A DNA stretch of 64,000 bases from Lachnospiraceae bacterium (GTDB lineage: Bacteria > Bacillota > Clostridia > Lachnospirales > Lachnospiraceae). Location of the stretch: contig JAJQBQ010000010.1 in NCBI GenBank assembly GCA_021203205.1, forward strand, positions 1 through 64,000. The letters are read 5' to 3'. How positions within the stretch are numbered: the first letter of the stretch is position 1; the number at the start of each line of letters is the position of its first letter. The translations under genes were made by a program, and so were the position numbers. The notes beneath the pieces were generated by a model. The model was not told the origin of the DNA. It worked only from the letters and a program-made list of their open reading frames with translations, and did no database searches. This document shows positions 45,650-54,558 of this stretch, piece after piece.

Positions 45650-46597
45650 ATGAAAAAATGTCTTATGGTTGCCGGGGGCGCGGTGAGCGCCCCTTTGCTT
45701 GGGAAAATCTTCCGGGAGGAAGAGTTTGCGTATGTTTTTGCCGTGGATCGGGGGCTGGAAGCGCTGGATGCCTGCGGCATTCGGGCTACACACCTGGTAG
45801 GAGACTTTGATTCGGTTGCGCCGGATATCCTGAAGAAATACCTGACGGGGCAGGAAACTGCGGAGAATGGGTCGGACAGGGAAGCAGTGGAAAAAGCCTG
45901 TGCAGCTTCAGAAAAAAGTGTCGGCGTTGCTGATATGCGCAGGAGCAATGATTGCTGCGCAGACGGGAAAGCTCTGGCGGTGGAGCGCCTGATCCCGGAA
46001 AAGGACGATACCGACACGGAGCATGCCATGCGGCGGGCGGTTGCGCTGGATCCGGATGAGATTGTGCTGGCAGGAGGCTTTGGAACGCGCTTTGACCATG
46101 TGCTGGCAAATGTGCATACGCTCATCATTCCGCTGTGTAAGGGCATACCGGCCTGTATGGTGGACGAGACAAACCGTGTGCGGCTGCTCGGTGCAGGGTG
46201 TCAGACGGAAACACACAGGAAATCTGTGCCCGGCGGGAGCCGGAAAGAAGAGTGCAGCGGGATATCGGAAGCGGTGCATGGTGTGGACGAAGAATCGGTG
46301 AACGAGGGAACGCATGACAACACAGGCCGGAAGCTAAATGCGAGCGTGGCGGACGCACAGCTGCGCATAAAAATAAGCGATGCCTGGGGAAATTATGTAT
46401 CCCTGCTTCCTTTGACCACGGAAGTCTCAGGCATCACACTGGAAGGTTTTAAGTATACGCTCACAGACGGTTCTTTCAGAGTCGGAGAAACGGTAAGCCT
46501 CGGCGTCAGCAACGAACTGACAGCGGAAGAGGGCATTATTCGGATAAAGAACGGGATTCTGGCAGTGATTGAATCGTCGGATGATGGAAGGATATGA
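45650..46597 (+). CDS. thiN: Thiamine pyrophosphokinase with two insertions
   Basis: ThiN transfers diphosphate from ATP to thiamine, making the cofactor TPP. Core motifs are AGGAVSAPLL, VFAVDRGLEALDACGIRATHLVGDFDS, EKDDTDTEHAM, VLAGGFGTRFDHVLANVH, WGNYVSLLPLT, VSGITLEGFKYTL and VSNELTAEEGIIRI. The 315-residue length exceeds the usual 210 because of two hydrophilic, Cys/Ser/Glu-rich insertions at about 65-119 and 183-237 (encoded at 45842-46006 and 46196-46360). Both fall at surface loops and keep the catalytic Asp residues. ATG 45650 has GGGAAG ahead; longer in-frame starts (45620, 45635) are possible. A bidirectional terminator follows. Confidence 0.92.
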   Translation: MKKCLMVAGGAVSAPLLGKIFREEEFAYVFAVDRGLEALDACGIRATHLVGDFDSVAPDILKKYLTGQETAENGSDREAVEKACAASEKSVGVADMRRSNDCCADGKALAVERLIPEKDDTDTEHAMRRAVALDPDEIVLAGGFGTRFDHVLANVHTLIIPLCKGIPACMVDETNRVRLLGAGCQTETHRKSVPGGSRKEECSGISEAVHGVDEESVNEGTHDNTGRKLNASVADAQLRIKISDAWGNYVSLLPLTTEVSGITLEGFKYTLTDGSFRVGETVSLGVSNELTAEEGIIRIKNGILAVIESSDDGRI

Positions 46598-46611
46598 TTT
46601 TTAAAAACAGT

Positions 46612-46660
46612 AAACTCCCGAAGAACGCAGACAGAATGTGCCTGTATTCTTCGGGAGTTT
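46612..46660. terminator. Bidirectional terminator between thiN and ychF
   Basis: AAACTCCCGAAGAA at 46612-46625 pairs perfectly with TTCTTCGGGAGTTT at 46647-46660 between two convergent genes; A's on one side and T's on the other serve both strands. Confidence 0.85.
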
Positions 46661-46691
46661 ATTACTTTCATGGTTTCGGATAATCAGAAGT

Positions 46692-47789
46692 TTACACGTT
46701 AAACCGAAACAGCACCACGTCGCCGTCCTTCACCTCGTACTCCTTGCCCTCCGAGCGCACAAGCCCTTTCTCGCGCGCCGCTGCATTGCCGCCGCAGGCC
46801 ACCAGATCCTCGTAGGAAACCACCTCCGCGCGGATAAAGCCACGCTCGAAATCGCTGTGAATCTTTCCTGCCGCCTGCGGAGCCAGTGTGCCGCGGCGGA
46901 TGGTCCATGCGCGGGTCTCGGTGGGCCCCGTGGTCAGGTAGCTGATCAGCCCCAGAATAGAGTAGCTGGCCTTAATCAGCTTCGAAAGACCGCTCTCCGA
47001 CACGCCAAGCTCCTCCAGGAACATGTTCCGCTCCTCCTCATCGAGCTCCGCCAGTTCCTGCTCTACCTCCGCGCACAGCACAAACACCTCACTGCCGTGT
47101 TCGGCGGCGTAAGCCCGCACGGCCGCCACATGCTCGTTGGAAGCCCCGTCGTCCGCAATATCGCTCTCGGCGGCATTCGCCGCAAAGATCACCGGCTTCG
47201 AGGTAAGCAGCTGGTATTCCGCCAGAAACGCGGCCTCATCCTCGTCCTCCGTCACGAAAGAAATGGCGGCATTGCCATCCTCCAGAAATGCTTTCAGGCG
47301 CTTTTGCAGTTCGTACTCCTTCGCCGCAGACTTATCGTTGCGCACCAGCCTGGCCGTCTTTGCGATGCGGCGCTCCAGCACCTCCAGATCCGCGAAAATC
47401 AGCTCCAGGTTGATCGTCTCGATATCCCGCACCGGATCTACCGAGCCGTCCACATGGATCACATTATCATCCTCAAAACAGCGCACCACATGAACGATCG
47501 CGTCCGTCTCACGGATATTGCTTAAGAACTGATTACCCAGCCCCTCGCCCTTGGAGGCGCCCTTCACCAGTCCGGCGATATCCACAAACTCAATCACCGC
47601 CGGCGTAATCTTCGCCGAATGGTGCATATCGGACAAAACCTTCAGGCGCTCATCTGGCACATTCACAATCCCCACATTCGGGTCAATGGTGCAGAACGGA
47701 TAATTTGCCGACTCCGCGCCCGCCTTCGTCAGGCAGTTAAACAAAGTACTCTTTCCCACGTTGGGAAGGCCGACAATTCCTAATTTCAT
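46692..47789 (-). CDS. ychF: Redox-regulated ATPase/GTPase YchF (OLA1 family)
   Basis: YchF is an Obg-like P-loop NTPase that prefers ATP and associates with ribosomes and stress responses. The 365-residue protein has GLPNVGKSTLFN (G1), the long Switch region with FCTIDPN, VDIAGLVKGASKGEGLGNQFL (G3), and FAANAAE in place of the NKxD guanine motif, as expected for the ATP-using subfamily; a TGS domain closes the protein (TRAWTIRRGTLAPQAAGKIHSDFERGFIRAEV). GAGGA precedes the ATG on the minus strand. It is transcribed alone, convergent with thiN and divergent from the mraZ cluster. Confidence 0.97.
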   Translation of the reverse strand: MKLGIVGLPNVGKSTLFNCLTKAGAESANYPFCTIDPNVGIVNVPDERLKVLSDMHHSAKITPAVIEFVDIAGLVKGASKGEGLGNQFLSNIRETDAIVHVVRCFEDDNVIHVDGSVDPVRDIETINLELIFADLEVLERRIAKTARLVRNDKSAAKEYELQKRLKAFLEDGNAAISFVTEDEDEAAFLAEYQLLTSKPVIFAANAAESDIADDGASNEHVAAVRAYAAEHGSEVFVLCAEVEQELAELDEEERNMFLEELGVSESGLSKLIKASYSILGLISYLTTGPTETRAWTIRRGTLAPQAAGKIHSDFERGFIRAEVVSYEDLVACGGNAAAREKGLVRSEGKEYEVKDGDVVLFRFNV

Positions 47790-48208
47790 GACATCCTCTT
47801 TCCGCGTGAAACATAAGCTTCACGCTGTACATTTTCCGGAACGCCAGGTTCCGTATATACGCCGGTATTCGCAAAGAGCACCACGGATTTTGATGCCTGA
47901 AAGTTACTGTGAATAGTAACGCCTGAAACACATGAAAACCTGCTGATTTGCGAATTCGTTTTCTTTTTAGCTGTGGTATTTTACCACACGATTTTATATT
48001 TGAAAAGATCTGTATGAAACTTTTCATTCCGTTATGTCTGTACGAAACTTTTCGCTCCGGCACGATCATATGAATATGCAACTATTCGGGACAGCAAAAG
48101 GATCCTTATTCTTCGAGCTTCGAAAAGGAGAACGGGCGGGGACTGACAGAAGAATTTCAGAAGAACACATCCATATAAAAACTTCTTAAAAATCCACAGT
48201 GAAAGTAC
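47790..48208. other. ychF-mraZ gap, upstream part
   Basis: No gene is supported. GTTACT-GTGAAT-AGTAAC at 47903-47920 is an 18-bp palindrome flanked by 8-bp direct repeats GCCTGAAA (47895-47902 and 47921-47928). Further on, 48009-48031 and 48037-48059 are two copies of a 23-bp unit (TCTGTAYGAAACTTTTCRYTCCG) with a 28-bp period. Confidence 0.7.
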
Positions 48209-48237
48209 TTGCAATTTTCTCTCCCATGGAGTATTAT
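48209..48237 (+). promoter_or_regulatory. Promoter of the mraZ division cluster
   Basis: TTGCAA at 48209-48214, 17 nt, TATTAT at 48232-48237. The same two hexamers and spacing occur ahead of ftsZ. Confidence 0.6.
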
Positions 48238-48255
48238 AAACCCCACTGGTGGTGA

Positions 48256-48285
48256 AAAGTGCAAGAAAGTGGTAGAAAGTAGGGC
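48256..48285 (+). promoter_or_regulatory. MraZ operator: three AAAGTG repeats with 10-bp period
   Basis: AAAGTGCAAG, AAAGTGGTAG and AAAGTAGGGC follow each other at 48256, 48266 and 48276. Direct AAAGTGK repeats at 10-bp spacing are the known MraZ box in Mollicutes. They lie just downstream of the predicted promoter, so MraZ binding should repress the cluster, including its own gene. Confidence 0.8.
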
Positions 48286-48388
48286 AAAAATACAAGCCCG
48301 TGGGGAAAAACACCACAGCCTTTCATCACAGAATGCCCGTAAAAAGGGAACGGGCAGGGAGTATTTTATTGATAGAGGTAAAGTTTCT

Positions 48389-48823
48389 ATGTTATTCATG
48401 GGCGAGTACAATCATTCGATCGATGCCAAAGGCAGAGTGATTATCCCGGCGAAATTCAGAGAAAAGCTGGGAGACTCCTTTGTCGTGACCAAAGGTCTCG
48501 ACGGTTGTCTGTTTGTATTCACCAACGAAGACTGGGAATCCTTTGCCGAAAAACTGCAGGCGTTCCCGCTGACAAACAAAGAAGCCAGAAAATTCACCAG
48601 ATTCTTTCTCGCAGGTGCCGCGACGGTGGAGACAGACAAGCAGGGGAGAATCCTCCTGCCGCCGAATCTCCGGGAATTCGCGCATCTGGACAAGGATGTC
48701 GTGCTGGTCGGCGTATCCGGCAGGTGCGAAATCTGGGATAAGGAAACCTGGCAGCAGAACACAGAGTTTGACAACGTGGACGAGATAGCGGAACACATGT
48801 CAGAGATCGGACTGGGACTATAA
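48389..48823 (+). CDS. mraZ: Transcriptional regulator MraZ
   Basis: MraZ is a ring-forming DNA-binding protein with two AbrB-like MraZ domains that represses the dcw cluster. The 144-residue protein has both DXXXR signatures: GEYNHSIDAKGRVIIPAKFRE in the first half and ATVETDKQGRILLPPNLREFA in the second. Start ATG 48389 (MLFMGEYNHS) has GAGGT 10 nt upstream; ATG 48398 lacks one. The three AAAGTG boxes ahead of it are its likely operator. The stop is 2 bp before rsmH. Confidence 0.96.
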   Translation: MLFMGEYNHSIDAKGRVIIPAKFREKLGDSFVVTKGLDGCLFVFTNEDWESFAEKLQAFPLTNKEARKFTRFFLAGAATVETDKQGRILLPPNLREFAHLDKDVVLVGVSGRCEIWDKETWQQNTEFDNVDEIAEHMSEIGLGL

Positions 48824-48825
48824 GA

Positions 48826-49773
48826 ATGGCGGAATTTTCACACACACCGGTGATGCTTGCCGAGGTACTTGAAAACCTTGCGGTGAAGCCGGACGGACTT
48901 TATGTGGACGGAACACTCGGGGGAGCCGGACATGCCTTTCATGTATGCGAAAGGCTTGGGGAGACCGGCAGATTCCTCGGAATGGACCGCGACGGCGATG
49001 CCATAGAAGCGGCGACGAAACGGCTGGCACCTTTTGGGGAAAAGGTAACCATCGTGCGGGCAAATTATGGCGACTACCCGTCGGTTCTGCAGGAACTTGG
49101 GCTTCCCAGGCCATCCGGAATCCTTCTGGATCTCGGCGTCTCCTCCTGGCAGCTGGATACGGCTTCCCGCGGATTCACATACCGCGAGGACGCACCGCTG
49201 GACATGCGGATGGACGTAAGGCAATCTCTGACGGCGTGGGATGTGATCAACACATACTCACAGCAGCAACTGACTGACATATTCAAGAAGTACGGGGAAG
49301 AACGATTTGCGGCAAATATCGCAAAGCGTATTGTTGAACGGCGCAGCGTCGAAACAGTCAATACGACAGGGCAACTTTGCGATATCATACGCCGCGCAAT
49401 ACCGGTAAAGATGCAGGCAGCCGGAGGGCACCCGGCAAAACGGGTCTTTCAGGCTGTCCGCATTGAGGTAAACGGAGAACTGGATGTGCTGGAGCACACA
49501 CTGGATGCCATGATTGAAAGCCTCGCCCCGGGCGGCAGGCTCTGCGTCATCACCTTTCATTCTCTGGAAGACCGCATCGTAAAAAATCATTTTCGGGAAA
49601 ACGCCAACCCGTGCATCTGCCCGCCGAATTTTCCGGTGTGTACCTGCGGGCGCGTATCGAAGGGCCGGGTGGTCACAGGAAAACCAATCCTGCCCACGGA
49701 GGAAGAAACGCGGGACAACCCCAGGGCAAAAAGTGCAAAGCTTCGGGTCTTTGAGAGGACGCCGGAAGCCTGA
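48826..49773 (+). CDS. rsmH: 16S rRNA m4C1402 N4-methyltransferase RsmH
   Basis: RsmH (MraW) methylates N4 of C1402 in the ribosomal P site using SAM. The 315-residue protein shows HTPVMLAEVLENL at the start, VDGTLGGAGHAFHV (SAM site), GMDRDGDAI, GILLDLGVSSWQLD, RGFTYREDAPLDMRMD, NTYSQQQLTDIFKKYGEE, and CVITFHSLEDRIVKNHF. It is complete, ends with the common NPRAKSAKLRVFE segment, and is tightly coupled to mraZ. Confidence 0.97.
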   Translation: MAEFSHTPVMLAEVLENLAVKPDGLYVDGTLGGAGHAFHVCERLGETGRFLGMDRDGDAIEAATKRLAPFGEKVTIVRANYGDYPSVLQELGLPRPSGILLDLGVSSWQLDTASRGFTYREDAPLDMRMDVRQSLTAWDVINTYSQQQLTDIFKKYGEERFAANIAKRIVERRSVETVNTTGQLCDIIRRAIPVKMQAAGGHPAKRVFQAVRIEVNGELDVLEHTLDAMIESLAPGGRLCVITFHSLEDRIVKNHFRENANPCICPPNFPVCTCGRVSKGRVVTGKPILPTEEETRDNPRAKSAKLRVFERTPEA

Positions 49774-50075
49774 GAAAGCAGAGAAAAGAAGCAGACAAGA
49801 CCCGGAAAAGCAAAAACGGGTTTTGGAATCCAAAATAGAGAAAAGTATCGGAACAGAACCGAAAGACGTAAAAAAGACGGAATACGTTTTGAAATTTTGT
49901 GAAAACAGAGCAATATCTGAAGAGAATCCGAAAATAAAAATTTCGTGGATCAGTCGAAAACGGGAGGAATTTTTTAAAACAGGGGTATATTCATGAAACA
50001 TGGAGATACATTGGCGGAACATGAAGTGAAGAGAATCGGTTGAGGGAGAAGAATCAGTAACAGGAAGGTGTGACC
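49774..50075. other. rsmH-ftsL gap
   Basis: A-rich sequence with no supported gene. One frame stays open from within rsmH to 49996 but encodes a Lys/Glu/Arg-rich, unconserved-looking string without a ribosome binding site. No clear terminator or promoter is seen. Confidence 0.5.
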
Positions 50076-50567
50076 ATGGCAACGAAACACGCAATAAAAA
50101 ATGATATCGCGAACCGCAGAAAATATCAGGCATATGTGGACGGAAATACAGCCAGAGAACTTGAAGGCGCACAGCTGCCTGAGGGTGAGGAGTTTCCGGA
50201 GAGAAGAAGGCCGGAACGGGTGCGGCACGCTGAGCCGCAGGCAAGACCGCAGGTATTAAACTTTCCGTTTGTGATGTTCCTTGTGGCAATCGCAGCGGTG
50301 GCAGTTTATTTCTGCGTCATGTACCTTGGCCTGCAGGCGGACATCAGCCAGACCAGGTCAAACATTAAATCGCTGAAAAGCGAAATCGACACGCTGACCG
50401 TACAGAACGATTCCATCGACTACGAGATCAACGCGTATATGGATATCGACTATATCATCCGGATGGCGACGGAGGAGCTTGGCATGGTGCTCGCGGACGA
50501 GGACCAGGTCTCCGTGTACGACCAGACGGAGAAAGAATATATGAAACAGTATGAGGACATAGAATAG
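50076..50567 (+). CDS. ftsL: Cell division protein FtsL-like
   Basis: A 163-residue bitopic protein with a basic cytoplasmic N-terminus, one membrane segment at about residues 63-85 and an extracytoplasmic coiled coil (ADISQTRSNIKSLKSEIDTLTVQNDSIDYEI) followed by YIIRMATEELGMVLADEDQV. This is the FtsL/DivIC layout, and the place in the cluster, between rsmH and the first PBP, supports FtsL. FtsL bridges FtsQ/DivIB, DivIC and the FtsW-FtsI synthase. AGGAAGGTG ends 5 nt before ATG 50076. Confidence 0.85.
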   Translation: MATKHAIKNDIANRRKYQAYVDGNTARELEGAQLPEGEEFPERRRPERVRHAEPQARPQVLNFPFVMFLVAIAAVAVYFCVMYLGLQADISQTRSNIKSLKSEIDTLTVQNDSIDYEINAYMDIDYIIRMATEELGMVLADEDQVSVYDQTEKEYMKQYEDIE

Positions 50568-50615
50568 ATACTATAGAGTGTGAATATGACGTATACGAAA
50601 AACTGAGAGGTGCCC

Positions 50616-52409
50616 ATGGCAGGAAACAGACGAAAAAAACCGCGTTTTGACGACCGCATGCAGCTGAGAATGAAGGTTTTCCTTGGAGTGATCATGGCCA
50701 TGCTGCTGGCTTTGGTCGGCGTATTGTATTATATTGCCGAGGTGAAGGGGGATGATTACAGCATCCGCGTTCTGAACCAGAACCAGTATTCCAGCACCAC
50801 GCTGCCCTTCAAGCGCGGCGACATACTGGATGCGAACGGAAATATTCTGGCGACCAGCGTGAAAGTGTACAATGTCATTATCGATTCCTACATCATCTTA
50901 AGTGATGAGGATTACATGGCGCCGACGGTGGAGGCGCTGGCTGCCTGCTTCGGGCTGGATGCTGCCGAGTTGCAGACGGAGATCGAAAGCCGTTCCACGA
51001 GCCGCTACTGGTCCAGAACGGACCTGCGAAAGCTTTCCTACGACGACATCAGCGACTTCCTTGCCATGCAGGATGCAGATTCCGACATACAGGGCGTGTG
51101 GTTTGAGGAATCCTACGAGCGCAAATACCCCTACACCACGTTAGCCAGCAACACCATCGGCTTCGCATCCTCTAGCAACACGGCGGAGATGGGCCTGGAG
51201 GGCTATTACAATGATACGTTAAACGGGACGGACGGACGTTCCTACGGCTATATGAATCAGGACAACGTGCAGGAATCGGTGACCATCGACCCCATCGATG
51301 GCTGCAGTATCACCACGACGCTGGATCTGAACATTCAGAACATTGTGGAGACGAAGATCGCGGAGTGGGTGGAGCTGTATAACCCGAAAAATGTGGCGGT
51401 CATCATCATGGACCCGAACACGGGCGAGGTTCTGGCCATGGCCCAGAACAACAACTATGATCCCAATAACCCGGAGGATCTGTCCGGTTATTACACGGAA
51501 GAGGAGATCGAGGAACTCACCCGGGAAGAAAACGTGGAAGAAAAGTACACGGCATTATACAGTATCTGGCAGAATTACTGCGTTACCGCCACCTACGAGC
51601 CCGGATCGACGGCTAAAGTGCTGACGATCGCCAGCGCGCTGGAGGAAGGGATGGTGACGGCAGATTCCACCTTCGAATGTGACGGCGGCGAACAGGTGGC
51701 AAATTATTATATCAGGTGTACCAGCCACCACGGCACCATCACACTCACGGAGGCACTCATGTACTCCTGCAATGACGCGCTGATGTGTATCGGCGATCTG
51801 CTGGGCGCCACTTTATTTTCCGACTATCAGCTACGGTTCAACCTGGGCATGAAGACGGGCATCGACCTGACCTACGAGGACGCCGGACTGACCTACGATG
51901 TGGAGAACATCGACTCCACCACGTTGGCCACCAACTCCTTCGGCCAGAACTTCAACGTCACAATGATCCAGATGGCCTCCGCTTTCTGCTCCTGCATCAA
52001 CGGCGGTTATTACTGGCAGCCGCATCTGGTGAGCAAGATCACCAACGCGGATGGCAATGTGGTTTCCACCATCGAAAAGACACTGGTAAAGCGCACGGTG
52101 ACCGAGGAGACGTCGGAATTCTTAAGACAGGCCCTGGAGCAGGTTGTGGAAAACGGTACCGGCAAATACGCCGCGGTGGAGGGCTACTCCGTCGGCGGCA
52201 AGACCGGCACGGCACAGAAGCAGGACAAGGAAGCCAGCACCTACGTGCTGTCCTTCATCGGCATGGCCCCGGTAGACGACCCGCAGGTGGTCTGCTACGT
52301 GGTGGTGGACGAGCCGGATGTGGAGAATAACGACTCCAGCTCCTACGCCAGCAGGCTCTGGAGCAACATCATGACGGAAGTGCTGCCGTATCTGAATATT
52401 TATGAGTAG
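50616..52409 (+). CDS. Class B penicillin-binding protein (FtsI/PBP2-type transpeptidase)
   Basis: The 597-residue protein has a membrane anchor at about residues 20-42, a dimerisation domain (PFKRGDILDANGNILATS), and a transpeptidase domain with all three motifs: STAK with Ser331 as the acyl-accepting residue, SCN (YSCNDAL), and KTGT at Lys529. It cross-links septal peptidoglycan together with FtsW. No PASTA domain follows. ATG 50616 has GAGAGG 5 nt upstream. Which of the two adjacent PBPs serves vegetative division is not settled by sequence; being first after ftsL and having an intact KTG motif, this one is the more likely FtsI. Confidence 0.93.
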   Translation: MAGNRRKKPRFDDRMQLRMKVFLGVIMAMLLALVGVLYYIAEVKGDDYSIRVLNQNQYSSTTLPFKRGDILDANGNILATSVKVYNVIIDSYIILSDEDYMAPTVEALAACFGLDAAELQTEIESRSTSRYWSRTDLRKLSYDDISDFLAMQDADSDIQGVWFEESYERKYPYTTLASNTIGFASSSNTAEMGLEGYYNDTLNGTDGRSYGYMNQDNVQESVTIDPIDGCSITTTLDLNIQNIVETKIAEWVELYNPKNVAVIIMDPNTGEVLAMAQNNNYDPNNPEDLSGYYTEEEIEELTREENVEEKYTALYSIWQNYCVTATYEPGSTAKVLTIASALEEGMVTADSTFECDGGEQVANYYIRCTSHHGTITLTEALMYSCNDALMCIGDLLGATLFSDYQLRFNLGMKTGIDLTYEDAGLTYDVENIDSTTLATNSFGQNFNVTMIQMASAFCSCINGGYYWQPHLVSKITNADGNVVSTIEKTLVKRTVTEETSEFLRQALEQVVENGTGKYAAVEGYSVGGKTGTAQKQDKEASTYVLSFIGMAPVDDPQVVCYVVVDEPDVENNDSSSYASRLWSNIMTEVLPYLNIYE

Positions 52410-52520
52410 AAATCGCAGTAAAACAGAAAGTAAGATAAGCAAAAGTAAAGGAATAATATGAATAGCGAAAGAGAAAAAATCATAACCTAAAATAAGGAAT
52501 CAGGACATGGTATCCGAAGT

Positions 52521-54437
52521 ATGGGGTTTATGAGACTGTGGCGCGGAGGGCGCAGAGAGAAACGAAGCAAACGAAAATGGCTGACAGGATGCAAATCACC
52601 AATCCAACGGGATCACGTCCGGAGTCTGAAGAAGGCAGGCAGCCGCCGGGAGAGCAGAAAACTTCTGATTGCGGAAGGCACGGAAACCCTGCGCATCAAC
52701 CGGCTGAAAACGCACCAGAGAATCCGTGAAACGATATTTTTTGCGGCGATGATACTGGCTCTGGCGGCGCTGTGCGGAAGAGTTTTCTTTCTCATGGTAG
52801 TGAAGGCGGAGCATTATACGGAGCTCGCCACGGATCTGCAGCAGAGGGAGCGCACCATCAAGGCGGCAAGAGGGCTTATTCTGGACATAAACGGAACCGT
52901 GCTGGCGTCAAACAAGACGGTGTGCACGGTCTCTGTCATACATGCGCAGATCACGGATCCGGAGGCGGTCATCGAATGTCTGGTACAGGAACTTGGCATT
53001 TCGGAGGACACCGTTCGCGCGAAGGTGGAGAAAGTAAGCTCCCGCGAGAAGATACTCTCCAATGTATCGAAGGAAATCGGTGATGCCATCCGCAGTTACG
53101 ACCTGGACGGCGTGAAAGTGGATGAAGACTATAAACGTACTTATCCCTTCGGCAATCTGGCTTCCAAAGTGCTGGGATTCACCGGGGCGGATAATCAGGG
53201 CATCATCGGCCTGGAAGTTTACTACGATGAAGAACTTATGGGAACCGACGGCACTATCCTCACCATGGCGGATGCCGGCGGGCGTGAACTGGAAGAGATG
53301 GCGGAGGAGCGGGTGGAACCGGTGGCGGGGAACACGCTGATCTTAAGCCTTGACTATAACATACAGAGCTACGCGCAGCAGATCGCGGAGCAGGCACTGG
53401 AGGCGAAGGAGGCAAACTACGTCTCCATCATCGTGATGAGCCCGAAGACGGGGGAAATCTACGCCATGGTCAACGTGCCGGAATTTGATTTAAATGACCC
53501 CTACACCCTCATCCCCGCCTACGAGGAGGAGGGGACGGACACCAGTGTGGCGCTCAATCAGATGTGGCGCAACCAGTCCATCAACGACACCTATGAGCCG
53601 GGTTCCACCTTTAAGATTGTCACCGCTGCGGCGGGGCTGGAGGAGGGCGTGGTGACGCCCCAGAGCACCTTTACCTGTGTCGGCTATAAGCTGGTGGAGG
53701 ACCGCAGAATCCGCTGCCACAAGACGGCAGGACACGGGACGGAAACCTTCGTGGAAGCCACCATGAATTCCTGCAACCCGGTGTTTATCGAGGTGGGGTT
53801 GCGGCTGGGTACGGAAAACTGGTACTATTATCTGGGAAAGCTCGGAATCCTTGCAAAGACCGGCGTAGACCTGCCGGGCGAAGCGGGAACGATCATTCAT
53901 AAACAGGAAAACGTGGGGCAGGTGGAGCTTGCCACCATGGCCTTCGGTCAGTCGTTCCAGATTACGCCGCTGCAGCTTTTGCGCGCGGCCAGCGCGGTAG
54001 TGAACGGCGGAACCCTCATCACGCCGCACTTTGCAAAATATGTGGCGGATGAGAACGGAAACATTCGGAAAACCTATACTTACGATGAAGCAGAAGGCGT
54101 TATCTCGAAGGAAACAAGTGAAACCATGAAGAAAATTCTGGAGCTTGTGGTATCGGAGGGCACCGGCGCCAAAGGCGCGGTGGAAGGCTACGCCATCGGC
54201 GGAAAAACCGCCACCAGCCAGAAGCTGCCCAGAAGCGCAAACAAATACATCGCTTCCTATATCGGCTTTGCGCCCGCGGATGACCCGGAGGTGATCGCCA
54301 TCGCCATCGTGGATGAACCGCAGGGCGTTTACTATGGCGGCAGCGTGGCCGCGCCGCTCATTGCACGGCTGTACGAAAACATACTGCCTTATCTTGGGAT
54401 TGAAAAAACGGAGACGGAAGCTGAAACGGAAGAATGA
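52521..54437 (+). CDS. Class B penicillin-binding protein, SpoVD-like, with KTA motif
   Basis: The 638-residue protein has a long basic cytoplasmic N-terminus, a membrane segment around residues 70-92, a dimerisation domain (RGLILDINGTVLASNK), and a transpeptidase domain with STFK (Ser362), NSCNPVF and, at residues 562-564, KTA instead of KTG (GGKTATSQ). It resembles SpoVD, the sporulation cortex PBP that commonly follows ftsI in this cluster, but lacks a PASTA domain. The Gly-to-Ala change lies on the strand that docks the substrate and could alter activity or beta-lactam binding. The start is uncertain: ATG 52521 has no clear ribosome binding site and 52530 is an alternative. Confidence 0.9.
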   Translation: MGFMRLWRGGRREKRSKRKWLTGCKSPIQRDHVRSLKKAGSRRESRKLLIAEGTETLRINRLKTHQRIRETIFFAAMILALAALCGRVFFLMVVKAEHYTELATDLQQRERTIKAARGLILDINGTVLASNKTVCTVSVIHAQITDPEAVIECLVQELGISEDTVRAKVEKVSSREKILSNVSKEIGDAIRSYDLDGVKVDEDYKRTYPFGNLASKVLGFTGADNQGIIGLEVYYDEELMGTDGTILTMADAGGRELEEMAEERVEPVAGNTLILSLDYNIQSYAQQIAEQALEAKEANYVSIIVMSPKTGEIYAMVNVPEFDLNDPYTLIPAYEEEGTDTSVALNQMWRNQSINDTYEPGSTFKIVTAAAGLEEGVVTPQSTFTCVGYKLVEDRRIRCHKTAGHGTETFVEATMNSCNPVFIEVGLRLGTENWYYYLGKLGILAKTGVDLPGEAGTIIHKQENVGQVELATMAFGQSFQITPLQLLRAASAVVNGGTLITPHFAKYVADENGNIRKTYTYDEAEGVISKETSETMKKILELVVSEGTGAKGAVEGYAIGGKTATSQKLPRSANKYIASYIGFAPADDPEVIAIAIVDEPQGVYYGGSVAAPLIARLYENILPYLGIEKTETEAETEE

Positions 54438-54558
54438 CTCGCCGAAAAACGAAAATCAGACCCGGAAAAGCGCAGAGCCTGGAAGAGACGGAATGTAAAA
54501 TAAAAAAGCTACGGAATCAGAGAAAAATTTATAAGTTTCTGTAAGGAGTGGATTCCGT

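Noticed and set aside
49733-49996. Small open frame after rsmH
   Set aside because: Starts inside rsmH without a ribosome binding site and encodes a Lys/Glu/Arg-rich string with no recognisable fold.
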